A stretch of DNA of 64,000 nt from JBQQPY01 sp052258065 (GCA_052258065.1 JBQQPY010000002.1:1612001-1676000), one strand, 5' to 3'; numbered from the stretch's first letter, positions 29,929 to 39,742 are shown. Notes: a model not told the origin generated them from the sequence alone. Numbers and translations are program-made.

Positions 29929-31077
29929 TTATCGGTTAATCAGCGCTAGCACCGCGCGGGTCGCTTGTTCATTGGCGTTGCAGCGAATCTGCTGATGCAA
30001 TTGGCGAAATGTAGCGAGCAGCGACGCGCGCTGGTTATCATCATTAAGCAGCTCAATGATAGCCGACGTTAGCGCTTCCGGTTGGCAGGCTTCTTGCAAT
30101 AATTCTTTAACCAGCTCACGCCCGGCCAGCAAATTAGGCAGCGATACCCAGGGAGTTTTTACCAGCCGCTCCGTCAGGGCGAAAGTCAGCGGCTTCATGC
30201 GATAGCCTACCACCATAGGGCACTTTGCTAGCATACACTCAAGGGACGCGGTGCCGGAGGCCAGCAGGGCGGCATCCGCGGCAATCATCGCCTGATGGGC
30301 TTGATTGTTCAGAAGCCTCACTGATAATGCCGGGGCAACCTTTGCCTTGATCGATTCAAACTGCGCGCGCCGTGCCGCATTCACCAACGGCACGATAATC
30401 TCTAGCCCAAGGAAACGCTGGCTTACTTGCTCAGCAGAGCGCAGAAAATCTGCACTCAACATCGCCACCTCGCTTTGGCGGCTGCCTGGCAGGAGCGCCA
30501 GACAGCGCGCGGTGGCAGGAATGCTTAATCCCTGCCGAGCAGCGGCTTTATCCGGCTCCAGTGGCATCGAGTCTGCCAGCGCATGACCGATAAACTGACA
30601 GGGGATATTGTGACGGTCATAAAATGCTTTTTCAAACGGCAGGAAAGCTAAAATATTATCTGTAGCGCGGCCGATTTTAAACACCCGCTTTTGCCGCCAG
30701 GCCCAGACGGAAGGGCTAACGTAATGGATAGTGCGGATTCCGCGCCGTTTAAGGCGCTTTTCCAGCGTAATCGTAAAATCCGGTGCGTCAATACCAATAA
30801 AAACGTCGGGCCGCAACGCGGTAAAGCGGCGGGTTAGATCGCGGCGAATGCGCAATAGCCGGGCCAGGCGCTCCAGCACCTCGACGATACCCATCACTGC
30901 TAATTCTTCCATGTCATACCAGGTTTCCATCCCTTCCGCCTGCATGCGTGGGCCGGCGATGCCGACAAAGCGGACATCCTGCAAATGGCTGCGTAGCGCG
31001 TGTATCAGTCCGGCACCGAGAATGTCGCCTGAGGTCTCTCCGGCCACTAGGCCGATGGTAATGGGACGTGTCGACAT
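29929..31077 (-). CDS. lpxB: Lipid A disaccharide synthase
   Basis: A peripheral inner-membrane glycosyltransferase that joins UDP-diacylglucosamine and lipid X into the lipid A disaccharide. The 382-residue product has the length of E. coli LpxB. It shows GLVAGETSGDILGAGLIHAL near 9-28, FVGIAGPRMQAEGME, MGIVEVLERL, FIGIDAPDFT near 92-101, HYVSPSVWAWRQKR near 117-130, LLPGSRQSEV near 194-203 and ASGTASLECML near 272-282. The start is two bases after the lpxA stop. The 3' neighbour rnhB is lost. Intact. Confidence 0.98.
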   Translation of the reverse strand: MSTRPITIGLVAGETSGDILGAGLIHALRSHLQDVRFVGIAGPRMQAEGMETWYDMEELAVMGIVEVLERLARLLRIRRDLTRRFTALRPDVFIGIDAPDFTITLEKRLKRRGIRTIHYVSPSVWAWRQKRVFKIGRATDNILAFLPFEKAFYDRHNIPCQFIGHALADSMPLEPDKAAARQGLSIPATARCLALLPGSRQSEVAMLSADFLRSAEQVSQRFLGLEIIVPLVNAARRAQFESIKAKVAPALSVRLLNNQAHQAMIAADAALLASGTASLECMLAKCPMVVGYRMKPLTFALTERLVKTPWVSLPNLLAGRELVKELLQEACQPEALTSAIIELLNDDNQRASLLATFRQLHQQIRCNANEQATRAVLALINR

Positions 31078-31079
31078 AA

Positions 31080-31868
31080 TCAGCGGATAATACCACGCCG
31101 CGAGCGTGACAAGAAGTCCAGAAAAGTATTTACTACCTTATGCTCTTGAGCCATTGCTTTTAGCTCTGGTTTAGCTTCGTCGAGGGTTTTACCACTGCGG
31201 TAAATGATTTTATAGGCTGCGCGTATTGCATGTAGCTGCGGGCGATAGAAACCACGGCGCCTTAGGCCTTTGATATTTAGGCCGAACGGTGTGGCGTGAT
31301 TGCCCTGGGCGATAACGAAAGGTGGTACATCCTGGGCAACTCCGGAACAGCCCCCGATCATGACGTGAGCGCCAATAATGCAAAACTGATGCACCGCGGT
31401 CATGCCGCCAATAATGGCGTAATCGTCGACCGCCACATGACCGCCGAGCGTGGCATTATTGGCCATGATGCACCAGTTACCTACCGTGCAGTCGTGGGCA
31501 ATATGGGAATTTACCATCAGTAAATTGTCATTGCCGACTCGCGTCACTTTTCTGCCTTGTATTGTACCACGATGAATAGTGACGCTTTCCCGAATCCGGT
31601 TGCGGTGTCCGATTTCGACCCGTGTCTTCTCTCCTGCATACTTTAAATCCTGATTGACGTCGCCAAGGGAGGCGAACGGATAAATCTCGTTATCTTCACC
31701 AATGCGGGTAGTCCCGCTCACTATCACGTGAGCTTTGAGCACTGTGCGCGCGCCGATTTCGACCTGCGGCCCGATAATGCAGAACGGGCCGACATGCGCG
31801 CCGGCGTGGATTATAGCGCCTTCTTCCGTGATGGCGCTGGGATGTATAAAAGCTGATTGATCAATCAT
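31080..31868 (-). CDS. lpxA: UDP-N-acetylglucosamine O-acyltransferase
   Basis: The first step of lipid A synthesis: transfer of a 3-hydroxyacyl chain from ACP to UDP-GlcNAc. The 262-residue product is a left-handed parallel beta-helix of hexapeptide repeats (for example AIIHAGAHVGPFCIIGP), followed by a helical C-terminal end. The catalytic His lies in NSHIAHDCTVGNWCIMANNA near residue 125. Other family words are HRGTIQG and HVMIGGCSGVAQDVPPF. It follows fabZ by four bases and precedes lpxB by two, in the usual fabZ-lpxA-lpxB order. Intact. Confidence 0.98.
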   Translation of the reverse strand: MIDQSAFIHPSAITEEGAIIHAGAHVGPFCIIGPQVEIGARTVLKAHVIVSGTTRIGEDNEIYPFASLGDVNQDLKYAGEKTRVEIGHRNRIRESVTIHRGTIQGRKVTRVGNDNLLMVNSHIAHDCTVGNWCIMANNATLGGHVAVDDYAIIGGMTAVHQFCIIGAHVMIGGCSGVAQDVPPFVIAQGNHATPFGLNIKGLRRRGFYRPQLHAIRAAYKIIYRSGKTLDEAKPELKAMAQEHKVVNTFLDFLSRSRRGIIR

Positions 31869-31872
31869 TTAT

Positions 31873-32328
31873 TTATGTCTCCCGGCGCCGGGCGCACATC
31901 ATCGACGCTTCACAAACCACTTCGCAATCAACTTTGGCAACACCTTTGAAGCGCGCAACACCGCGGCGCTCTTTAATGAATTCAACTTCAAGAATCATCT
32001 GATCGCCCGGCTGAACTGGACGCTTAAAACGAGCTTGATCAATAGCAGCAAAATAATAGAGTTCGCCCGGCGCCAGCTTGCCCGCGCTCTTGAAAGCCAA
32101 AATGCCGGTTGCCTGGGCCATAGCTTCCAGGATTAGCACCCCGGGGAAAATCGGTTTGCCCGGGAAATGTCCCTGGAAAAATGGTTCATTAAATGAAACA
32201 TTCTTTACTGCCCGCAAAAACTTCCCTTTCTCTAAATCTAGCACGCGATCCACCAGTAGAAAGGGAAACCGATGGGGCAAAAGTGCCAATATCTCTTCAA
32301 TATGCAGAGTATGAGTGTAAGTAGTCAA
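31873..32328 (-). CDS. fabZ: 3-hydroxyacyl-ACP dehydratase
   Basis: Dehydrates 3-hydroxyacyl-ACP in fatty acid elongation and competes with LpxA and LpxD for the same substrate. I place the start at TTG 32328, not at the upstream ATG 32373. This gives LTTYTHTLHIEEILALLPHR, matching the E. coli N terminus, a 151-residue product (the E. coli length), and a good AGGAAGAG site four bases upstream. The hot-dog fold carries LLPHRFPFLLVDRV, the catalytic His in FFQGHFPGKPIFPGVLILEA (about 50-69) and ELYYFAAIDQARFKRPV. Intact. Confidence 0.97.
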   Translation of the reverse strand: MTTYTHTLHIEEILALLPHRFPFLLVDRVLDLEKGKFLRAVKNVSFNEPFFQGHFPGKPIFPGVLILEAMAQATGILAFKSAGKLAPGELYYFAAIDQARFKRPVQPGDQMILEVEFIKERRGVARFKGVAKVDCEVVCEASMMCARRRET

Positions 32329-32438
32329 AATACTCTTCCTGAATCCGGGCAGGATAAAATAAGCAGACCGCAAATATAATAGTGGCTCACTGGATAACGG
32401 GCTTCGCTGCGATTATTTCCTATGAGGAAGGGGAGTGA

Positions 32439-33436
32439 TTAGTTTTGTGCTAATTTTCGCTCGATTGCTTTCATCCGCTTGCTTATATCGCTAATATTCA
32501 TGACTAACGCGGCGGTTTTACACCACTCTTTATTCGGCTGTAGTGGGAGCCCGGATGAGTATACATGCCCATGCCGGTTACCGTAACTTTATCACAAATG
32601 GTCATATGGCCATTAATCACGCTTGCGCCGCCAATCATGCAATAGCGACCGATGGTCAGACTGCCACCCATAATAACGCCGCCAGCGATCGCGGTATTGT
32701 CACCAATAACGACGTTATGTGCAATCTGGCACTGATTATCAATAATCACGCCATTGCCGATAGTGGTATCGTCCAATGCGCCGCGATCGATAGTAGTGCA
32801 GGCGCCGATTTCAACCCGAGCGCCGATGATAACGCGCCCCAGCTGCGGTATTTTAATCCAATTGCCGCAATCGTTGGCATAGCCAAAACCATCGGCGCCA
32901 ATGACGCTGCCGGATTGGATCAAGCAACGCTCGCCGATGACAATATCGTGATAGATAGTAACATTGGCCCATAAACGTGTGCCGGCGCCAATACTAGTGT
33001 TCTTGCCGACAAAACAGTTGGGGCCGATTATCACATCATCCCCCAGTACTGCGCCGGATTCTACCACGGCGTTAGCGCCTACTGCCACCCGCTGCCCTAG
33101 GGTTGTGTCCGGCGCAATGACTGCGCTCGCGCTGATATCCTCAGCAGGCTTCGGCGTCGTGTCCATCAGTTGTGCCATGCGAGCGTAAGTCAGATAAGGA
33201 TTACTAACCACCAGCGCGGCACTAGTGCAGAAAGGCAAGCTCTCTTCGGTAATCACCACTGCCGATGCCTGACAAGAAGAGAGCTTCTTACGAAAGCGGT
33301 TGTCCGAGAGAAATGTAATCTGGCCTGCTTGCGCGCTGCCTATAGAGGCAATGCCGGTAATGATAATCTTGCTATCACCATGCAATTCTGCATCCAACTG
33401 CTGTGCTAAATCAGACAGTTGAATTAAAGGCATCAC
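32439..33436 (-). CDS. lpxD: UDP-3-O-acylglucosamine N-acyltransferase, C-terminal end lost by a 28-base deletion
   Basis: Adds the second hydroxyacyl chain in lipid A synthesis. The open frame is 33436-32504 (310 residues), against 341 in E. coli. It holds the N-terminal uridine-binding domain, the hexapeptide beta-helix and the catalytic His in CQIAHNVVIGDN. After VTGMGM the frame departs and ends GVKPPR. The true tail lies in another frame down to a stop at 32439: VYSSGLPLQPNKEWCKTAAL, then VMNISDISKRMKAIERKLAQN. The whole relic is 998 bases. Adding 28 gives 1026, exactly 341 codons plus stop, so one 28-base deletion removed the codons between GMGM and VYSSG. The lost C-terminal helices are known to contact acyl-ACP. 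Activity is uncertain; lpxA and lpxB are intact. Confidence 0.9.
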
Positions 33437-33934
33437 TTATTTGACCTGTTTCATAACGTCAGCGGTTATGTCTTTAGCGTTGCTGGCATAAACCACGCTA
33501 TTAGCGTCGATAACGACGTCATAGCCTTCCTTGGTTGCAACGCTCTTCGCCACGTCCTGAATACGGCTCAGAATTTTGTTGCGTTCTTCTGTCTGGCGCC
33601 GTCGGTTATCCTGCTCGAACGCCCGCGCCTTGCTGGAAAAGATTTCACGCTGCGCCATCAGTGAGTTTTCTAGTGCTCTACGCTCGCTGGTTTTTATGAT
33701 GGATCCATCACGCTGCAGACGCTGCATCTTGGTTTGCAGATCGCGTTCTATAGACTGAAGTTCAGTGGCGCGGTCCTTGAATTCATTTTCGAGCTGTTTA
33801 GCGACCAAGACACGCTGCGACGAGTGCTGGAAAAGGCTAGAGACGTTAACCACGGCAATTTTATCGGCACCTTGCGACGTAGCAGAGGTGACAAGTGCTA
33901 AAATTAAGCCGCTGGCATATAACCACTTTTTCAC
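33437..33934 (-). CDS. skp: Periplasmic chaperone Skp
   Basis: A trimeric periplasmic chaperone that carries unfolded outer-membrane proteins to the Bam complex. The 165-residue product begins with a signal peptide (MKKWLYASGLILALVTSATS, cleavage near QGA-DK), then the strand KIAVVNVSSLF and long charged helices, with LQTKMQRLQRDGSIIK resembling the E. coli word at the tentacle. The C-terminal strand VATKEGYDVVIDANSVVYA closes the body domain. It lies directly before lpxD. The spacer to bamA upstream holds an IS1595 relic, so co-transcription with bamA may be affected. Intact. Confidence 0.95.
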   Translation of the reverse strand: MKKWLYASGLILALVTSATSQGADKIAVVNVSSLFQHSSQRVLVAKQLENEFKDRATELQSIERDLQTKMQRLQRDGSIIKTSERRALENSLMAQREIFSSKARAFEQDNRRRQTEERNKILSRIQDVAKSVATKEGYDVVIDANSVVYASNAKDITADVMKQVK

Positions 33935-33994
33935 TATATACTCCTTAACTACTTATTGTGTTATCTGATTATCTACCTTACGCGGTTAAGCTTT

Positions 33995-34215
33995 GACTGC
34001 ACTGGACATAGATAATTTTCAAGTGGATGATGATCTGCTGAAGAATGTGAAAATACTATAAACGAGCACTACCTAGCCGAGTTTGAGTATCAATTTAACC
34101 TACGTTATGGTTTAGAACCACCAATATTCGCTTTTGATAGAAGAACTGAAAGTCCCTGCAATGCCATACAGTCTATTGAGACTAACTAAGCAAAATTCGT
34201 TATCGGGTTATATTT
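33995..34215 (+). mobile_element. IS1595-family relic between bamA and skp
   Basis: A forward copy (ttttcaagtggatgatgatc ... ctgctgaagaatgt) lies in the bamA-skp spacer, opposite in direction to the operon. In E. coli the two genes are much closer. Confidence 0.6.
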
Positions 34216-34276
34216 TGCTTCATTCGTGAAACCGTCTATTGCTCTGCTTTTTGCCTGCATAACAATCTATGTAATA

Positions 34277-36703
34277 TTACCACGTTTTACCGGCATTAAA
34301 CTGGAACTGCTCTGACTTGTCGCCGTCATATTTTTTAATCGGCTTTGCATAAGAGAACACCAGCGGCCCGAGCGGTGACATCCACTGCAGGGCGATACCA
34401 CTGGAAAGACGGATATTGCCCGGATTGCTGTAGTCTGGAATACCAACGGCACGGGTTGCGCTAGTATTTTTCCAGCTAGTATCCCATACGCTACCGCCAT
34501 CAACAAACAGCGAGGTGCGCACCGAGTTTGCGTGCTTCTCACTTAAGAACGGCAGCGGCACGATAAGTTCGGCGTTCACAATAGTCATCGCGTTGCTACC
34601 GACGGCGTCGTTGGATTTTGTCACAGAACAATCACTATAGTGCGTACCGCCTCTATTGCATCTATAATATGCCGCTTTTGGACCAATCGTATTAGAATGG
34701 AAACCGCGCACGGTATTGAAGCCACCAGCATAAAAGTTGTCGTAGAATGGCACATCTTTTCCACTCAGACCGCTAGCGTAGCCGGCGCGCGCCCTGCCCA
34801 TCAACACCCATTTGCCGCTCTCACTAAGCGAGATGTAGTGGCTAGAGTCAAAAGTGATTTTATAATATTCGTTATCAGAGCAGGGGATTGTTACTTTACT
34901 GGTTAGATTGGCGCGCGAGCCGGTTGTGGGGAAGTAGCCTCGGTCTAGATTGTTATGGCTCCAGCCAATCGACAAAAAGAAATCATTAGCTCTGAAATCG
35001 GCGTTGCTGTCTGCTTTATTCGTGGTGAAAACCTTGGGATTGATGTTTACGCTATTCAAATAGCGCCACATGGCCACCTGCGGCTGCATATTGTTTAGAT
35101 CGTTATGGACGTAATCCAGGCCGAAATTCAGCAAACGGGTCTCGTTTATTGGGAGGCTCAAGGTAGTATCCACGCTGTAGCTGCGTCGATCGTGATCTGA
35201 CAGGGACGCGTTATCTGCACTAAAGTCGTTGTAGAAAATCTTTCCGCCCAGGCTGATGCCATCTACCGTAAAATAAGGATTAATGACAGACAGCGCGGAA
35301 AAGGTCTGGTAGTCGTTTTTGGTGCCGCTGAAGCTGATAGAGTTGCCGCTCCCTAGCCAGTTATCTTGCTGGATGCTGAACTGGAAGCTAACGCCGCTCT
35401 CGGTCCCGATGCCGACGCCGACATTCATCTTGCCGGTGTTGCGTTTACTGACTTTGTAGACCACGTCTACCTGGTCTAGCGAACCAGGAACGCGCCGGGT
35501 TTCGGTATTTACGGTTTCAAAGTAGCCTAGACGATTGAGGCGTTCTTTCCCCTGTTCGACTAGATTGTTGCCGAGCCAGGCACCTTCTATCTGGCGCATT
35601 TCACGGCGGAGCACGGAATCCTTTGTGATATCGTTACCTTCAAAGCGTATATAGCGCACGTAGAACCGGTTGCCTGAATCGACGCTGACGTGCAGCTTGA
35701 CCGTTTTATCTGCGTCGTTTATTTCCGCCTGCGTTGCTACGCGTGGATAAGCATACCCGTAACGACCCAGTAATTGCTTGATCTCGTTCTCCATCTTGAT
35801 GATCTTGGCGTTGTTATAAAGTTCGCCCGGCTTCATTTTAGCTAACTGTTCGATTTCGGCAGAGTGAGCGGCTATATTGCTGTTGATTTCCGTACCAGAT
35901 AACCTATATTGCGTGCCTTCAGTTATATTTAGGGTAATGTAGACGCCCTTTTTCCCCGGCGTCAAGCTAACTTGCGTAGAGTCGATATTGAAGCGGGCAT
36001 AACCGCGATTGAGATAAAAACTACGCAGTGTTTCAAGATCCGACGCCAGCTTTTGTTTTTGGTATTTACGAGACCCCACCAGGTTCCACAATGGCACTGC
36101 ATCGCGCAGCTGTAAGCTTGAAATTAGTTCATCGCTGGTGAACGCATGATTACCGATAATATTGATTTGCTGAATCTTGGCTGAGACGCCTTCGGCAAAC
36201 GCTATCTTCAGGTCGACGCGGTTGTGCGGGAGTGGCATGGTCACTATATCGACTGTAGCGCTGTATGTGCCGTTGCTGTAGTAGAAATCTTTGAGTCCTT
36301 TTTTAATATTTGAAAGAGTGGAGGGGTCAAGGGGTTTTCCGACCTGGATGCCTTGATTATTCAGATTTTGCTTCAGTATATCGTCCTTCACTACTTTATT
36401 GCCGGAGAAAGTAATGCTGGCAATGAGTGGGTGTTCTTTGACCTGTACGCCAAGCGAGTCTCCATCACGCAGCAATAGGATGTCCTCAAAGTTTCCGGTA
36501 GCGAAGAGCGCGCGGATAGTGTTGCCGATATCTTGAGCGGTCGCTGTGTCGCCAACACGGATCGGCATACTGCGTAATGCGGCACCGACGGCAACCCTTT
36601 CCAGTCCTTTGAAATAAATGTCTTTTACTACGAATCCGTCAGCGCCGTATACGGTAAGGCTGCTAAGAAGCAGCGACGCTATGAACAACTTTTTCATCGC
36701 CAT
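34277..36703 (-). CDS. bamA: Outer-membrane assembly factor BamA
   Basis: The central subunit of the beta-barrel assembly machine. The 808-residue product starts with a signal peptide (MKKLFIASLLLSSLTVYGAD). Five POTRA domains follow to about residue 420 (first: FVVKDIYFKGLERVAVGAAL; fifth: NRFYVRYIRFEGNDITKDSV), then a 16-strand barrel. The loop-6 motif VRGF is present in AGGFNTVRGFHSNTIGP near 665-680. The C terminus is the barrel signature FQFNAGKTW. Position between rseP and skp as in enterobacteria. Intact; it would also insert the YadA-like adhesin of this window. Confidence 0.98.
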   Translation of the reverse strand: MAMKKLFIASLLLSSLTVYGADGFVVKDIYFKGLERVAVGAALRSMPIRVGDTATAQDIGNTIRALFATGNFEDILLLRDGDSLGVQVKEHPLIASITFSGNKVVKDDILKQNLNNQGIQVGKPLDPSTLSNIKKGLKDFYYSNGTYSATVDIVTMPLPHNRVDLKIAFAEGVSAKIQQINIIGNHAFTSDELISSLQLRDAVPLWNLVGSRKYQKQKLASDLETLRSFYLNRGYARFNIDSTQVSLTPGKKGVYITLNITEGTQYRLSGTEINSNIAAHSAEIEQLAKMKPGELYNNAKIIKMENEIKQLLGRYGYAYPRVATQAEINDADKTVKLHVSVDSGNRFYVRYIRFEGNDITKDSVLRREMRQIEGAWLGNNLVEQGKERLNRLGYFETVNTETRRVPGSLDQVDVVYKVSKRNTGKMNVGVGIGTESGVSFQFSIQQDNWLGSGNSISFSGTKNDYQTFSALSVINPYFTVDGISLGGKIFYNDFSADNASLSDHDRRSYSVDTTLSLPINETRLLNFGLDYVHNDLNNMQPQVAMWRYLNSVNINPKVFTTNKADSNADFRANDFFLSIGWSHNNLDRGYFPTTGSRANLTSKVTIPCSDNEYYKITFDSSHYISLSESGKWVLMGRARAGYASGLSGKDVPFYDNFYAGGFNTVRGFHSNTIGPKAAYYRCNRGGTHYSDCSVTKSNDAVGSNAMTIVNAELIVPLPFLSEKHANSVRTSLFVDGGSVWDTSWKNTSATRAVGIPDYSNPGNIRLSSGIALQWMSPLGPLVFSYAKPIKKYDGDKSEQFQFNAGKTW

Positions 36704-36740
36704 CGTGGTTATGCGTTCTTCCTAACATAATCTCAGGCTA

Positions 36741-38096
36741 TCATAGCCTGGAGAAATCATTGAAAAGGGCTAGCCCCATTAGCAGCACGAGCAAAACCGA
36801 GCCGATACGGTAACTAAAGCCCTGCACTCGTTCGGACACCGGCTTTCCCTTAAGCTTTTCTATCGTCAGGAAGAGCAAATGGCCACCATCTAACACTGGT
36901 AACGGAAACAGATTAATAATCCCTAAATTAACGCTTATCAAAGCCAGAAACATCAGGTAATAAATCAAACCGTGTTCCGCTGACATCCCTGCGTCTTGGG
37001 CGATGGAAATTGGTCCGCTCAGATTGTTCAGCTGCACATCTCCGATTAGCAATTTGCTTAACATAATGACCGTAAGCTGCATAAGCTGCCAGGTTTTTTC
37101 GCCAGCCTGAGCCAGCGCCGGGATCGGACCGTACTGCCGCACGTTTTTATATTCTGCTGGCAGTGGGGTTATCGTTGGCACGATGCCCGCAAAACCTTTC
37201 ACTTTCCCTTTGCCTGAAGGTTTGCTGTCAAGGCGTACGGTGATATCTAAAGCGCCGCCCTCGCGTTCAATGCCTATCGACAGCTGCCGACCGGGATTAT
37301 CGTGTATCTGAGCCACAAACAACTGCCATGCGATGACGGGCTGACCGTCGACTTGAACGATCCTGTCGCCGGCTCGCAAGCCGGCTTTCATCGCAGCCGA
37401 CCCCGGTTGGACTTCGGCAATGACCGGTTTAATGCGTGGACCGAGAGGAATAATGCCAAGTGCAACGATGGGGTCTTGCTTATTCAGCTTGAATTGCCAG
37501 TCGCGCAAATCTAGCGTTTTCCGCTCGCCCTGTGCGGAGCCGAACGGTACGACCCCAAATGTGGTTTTGCAGTCGCCAATCTTATTGATAAGCTGTAGGC
37601 GAACTGAGTTCCAGTCAGGCGTTTCGATACCGTCAACCGACTTAATTTCCATCCCGGGAGAAATTTCGGCATACGCTGCGATAGAGTGCGGGGCAACTTC
37701 GCTAATAACCGGCCGGTAGCTCGGGACGCCTATCAGAAATACTAGCCAATACGCAAAAATGGCAAACAGGAAATTAAACACTGGCCCGGCCGCGATGATC
37801 GCAGCGCGCTTCCAGACGGTCTTGTGATTAAATGCTTCGTGACAACGCTTCGTTGTGACGGTGTCTGCTCGTTCCTCTAGCATTTTGACATAGCCGCCCA
37901 GGGGGATAGCCGCGATAACATATTCCGTGCCACGTTTATCACGCTTTCGCCACAGTGCGCGCCCAAAACCGATAGAAAAACATTCCACCGTCACGCCGCA
38001 ATAGCGGGCTGCCAAAAAATGGCCGAATTCGTGCACTGTAATCAATACGCCTAGCGCGACGATGAACGCGGTAAGGCTCCAGAAAAAGTGTAGCAT
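36741..38096 (-). CDS. rseP: Site-2 intramembrane protease RseP
   Basis: A zinc metalloprotease of the inner membrane that cuts RseA (releasing sigma-E) and clears signal peptides. The 451-residue product is close to the E. coli length. The first membrane segment holds the HExxH zinc site in LITVHEFGHFLAARY near 19-33. Two PDZ domains follow, the second with GLRAGDRIVQVDGQPV. The LDG zinc ligand is in NLFPLPVLDGGHLLFL near 393-408. Membrane segments lie near the C terminus. It follows cdsA by 17 bases. Intact, so a sigma-E type envelope stress response is probably kept. Confidence 0.98.
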   Translation of the reverse strand: MLHFFWSLTAFIVALGVLITVHEFGHFLAARYCGVTVECFSIGFGRALWRKRDKRGTEYVIAAIPLGGYVKMLEERADTVTTKRCHEAFNHKTVWKRAAIIAAGPVFNFLFAIFAYWLVFLIGVPSYRPVISEVAPHSIAAYAEISPGMEIKSVDGIETPDWNSVRLQLINKIGDCKTTFGVVPFGSAQGERKTLDLRDWQFKLNKQDPIVALGIIPLGPRIKPVIAEVQPGSAAMKAGLRAGDRIVQVDGQPVIAWQLFVAQIHDNPGRQLSIGIEREGGALDITVRLDSKPSGKGKVKGFAGIVPTITPLPAEYKNVRQYGPIPALAQAGEKTWQLMQLTVIMLSKLLIGDVQLNNLSGPISIAQDAGMSAEHGLIYYLMFLALISVNLGIINLFPLPVLDGGHLLFLTIEKLKGKPVSERVQGFSYRIGSVLLVLLMGLALFNDFSRL

Positions 38097-38113
38097 AAGC
38101 GCCCCGTCCCGAC

Positions 38114-38971
38114 TCAGATAGCGTTAAAGACCAGCAGCATAAGACAGGCAAACACCGGCACCGCGGCGGTCAAACTGTCTATACGATCTAAAATACCGCC
38201 ATGGCCAGGGATAAAATGGCCGCTGTCTTTAATGCCGGCTTCCCGTTTTAACATGCTTTCGGTTAAATCACCCAGCACCGACGCCAGCGCCGCGCCAACC
38301 GAGCAAACCAACAGAGTAAGTGGCGCAGCGTTAATAGGTGCATATTTGCCAAACAGCCAAGCTATGACCGCGGAAGTGACCAGGCTACACAACAGTCCTT
38401 CCCAAGTTTTCCCAGGAGAGACTTTCGGTGCCAGCTTGCGACGGCCTAGTGCTCGCCCGAAAATGTAGGCGCTAGAATCTGCGCCCCAGACCAGCACCAT
38501 GACATACAGTAGCCACCAGGCACCGGTAAAATGGTTAATATCATAATGGTGCTGACGCAGCGCCAGCATGCCCCAGAAAAAAGGCAAAATGGTCAGGATG
38601 CCGAACGCTAGACGCAGCAGACGGGATTTACGCCAAAGCGTCGCTGATCGGGGATAGCACAACACCAGCAACAGCGCTGATAGCCACCAAGCCAGGGCTG
38701 CCCATAGAGTATATTGCGCCTGCCAGACGGTCACGAACGGCCGGTAGGCCGGTACGGTGAGCATCATTATCGCCAGCAGAAGACCGCAGGATATAGCCAG
38801 CCAGATGCGCTGACTGCGGGAAGCTAGGCCTGCAAGCTGCCCCCATTCCCAGGCGCTCAGCATACACACTACAAGTGTAATCCTGGCAAATCCAACAGGT
38901 GGCAATAAAAACAGTGCAGCAATAACAGTGGGTATCAGGATACAGGCAGTAATCAGGCGATACTTCAGCAA
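38114..38971 (-). CDS. cdsA: Phosphatidate cytidylyltransferase
   Basis: Makes CDP-diacylglycerol from CTP and phosphatidic acid, the branch point for all phospholipids, in the inner membrane. The 285-residue product (the E. coli length) is very hydrophobic with about eight membrane segments. The family signature lies near the C terminus: DLTESMLKREAGIKDSGHFI then PGHGGILDRIDSL (about 234-266), with the metal-binding Asp residues. Also KVSPGKTWEGLL. It sits between uppS and rseP as usual. Intact. Confidence 0.98.
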   Translation of the reverse strand: MLKYRLITACILIPTVIAALFLLPPVGFARITLVVCMLSAWEWGQLAGLASRSQRIWLAISCGLLLAIMMLTVPAYRPFVTVWQAQYTLWAALAWWLSALLLVLCYPRSATLWRKSRLLRLAFGILTILPFFWGMLALRQHHYDINHFTGAWWLLYVMVLVWGADSSAYIFGRALGRRKLAPKVSPGKTWEGLLCSLVTSAVIAWLFGKYAPINAAPLTLLVCSVGAALASVLGDLTESMLKREAGIKDSGHFIPGHGGILDRIDSLTAAVPVFACLMLLVFNAI

Positions 38972-38980
38972 AAATCCCTC

Positions 38981-39742
38981 CTAGGATGCGTTGGCATTAT
39001 TCGGTGCAGTTTTGCCGAAGCGCCGCTCGCGTTGAGCAAAAGCATTGAGCGCCTCTTTAAAAATAGCGTCGTTAAAATCCGGCCATAATACGTCGGTAAA
39101 AAACAGCTCTGCATAGGCTATCTGCCACAGTAAGAAATTACTGATACGATGTTCTCCTCCAGTACGAATGACTAGATCTACCGGGGCCAGCTCGTTCATG
39201 CAGACTACTTGGGATAAGACGTCTTCATCTATCTGATCGGGATGCAGTATGCCCTCCTGCACTCGGGTCGCGAGTCGCCGTACTCCCTGAATGATATCCC
39301 AACGTCCACCGTAATTCGCGGCAATATTTAGGGTCAATCCGTCATTATTGCGCGTTAGCGCTTCAGAGCAACGGATCCGCTCTTGCAAACGCATGCCGAA
39401 GCGTAAGGCATCGCCAATAATATGCAGCCGGACGTTATGTTTATGCAGGGTTTTCACTTCGCTGTCTAGCACCCGCACGAACAGCTCCATCAGTGCGGAA
39501 ACTTCCTGGCTGGAGCGATTCCAATTTTCGCTGCTGAACGCATACAACGTTAACGCTTCGAAATGATGGCTGACAGCAAAGCTTACCGCGCAGCGAACTG
39601 GCTTGACGCCGGCTTGGTGACCGAAGATGCGTAATCTCCCCTTGTTTTTCGCCCAGCGGCCATTCCCATCCATAATAATAGCCACATGACGTGGTAAGGA
39701 GAGAGGTAACGCTTTTGGATTTTGCTGGTTTTCAGGCGACAT
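38981..39742 (-). CDS. uppS: Undecaprenyl diphosphate synthase
   Basis: Adds isoprene units to farnesyl diphosphate to give the C55 lipid carrier for peptidoglycan. The 253-residue product equals the E. coli length. It shows the catalytic Asp in HVAIIMDGNGRWAKNKG near 19-35, GHQAGVKPVR, LYAFSSENWNRSSQEV near 71-86, LNIAANYGGRWDI near 143-155, DLVIRTGGEHRISNFLLWQI near 193-212 and AYAELFFTDVLWPDF. It lies between dxr and cdsA as in enterobacteria. Intact; with dxr it supplies cell-wall lipid. Confidence 0.98.
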   Translation of the reverse strand: MSPENQQNPKALPLSLPRHVAIIMDGNGRWAKNKGRLRIFGHQAGVKPVRCAVSFAVSHHFEALTLYAFSSENWNRSSQEVSALMELFVRVLDSEVKTLHKHNVRLHIIGDALRFGMRLQERIRCSEALTRNNDGLTLNIAANYGGRWDIIQGVRRLATRVQEGILHPDQIDEDVLSQVVCMNELAPVDLVIRTGGEHRISNFLLWQIAYAELFFTDVLWPDFNDAIFKEALNAFAQRERRFGKTAPNNANAS

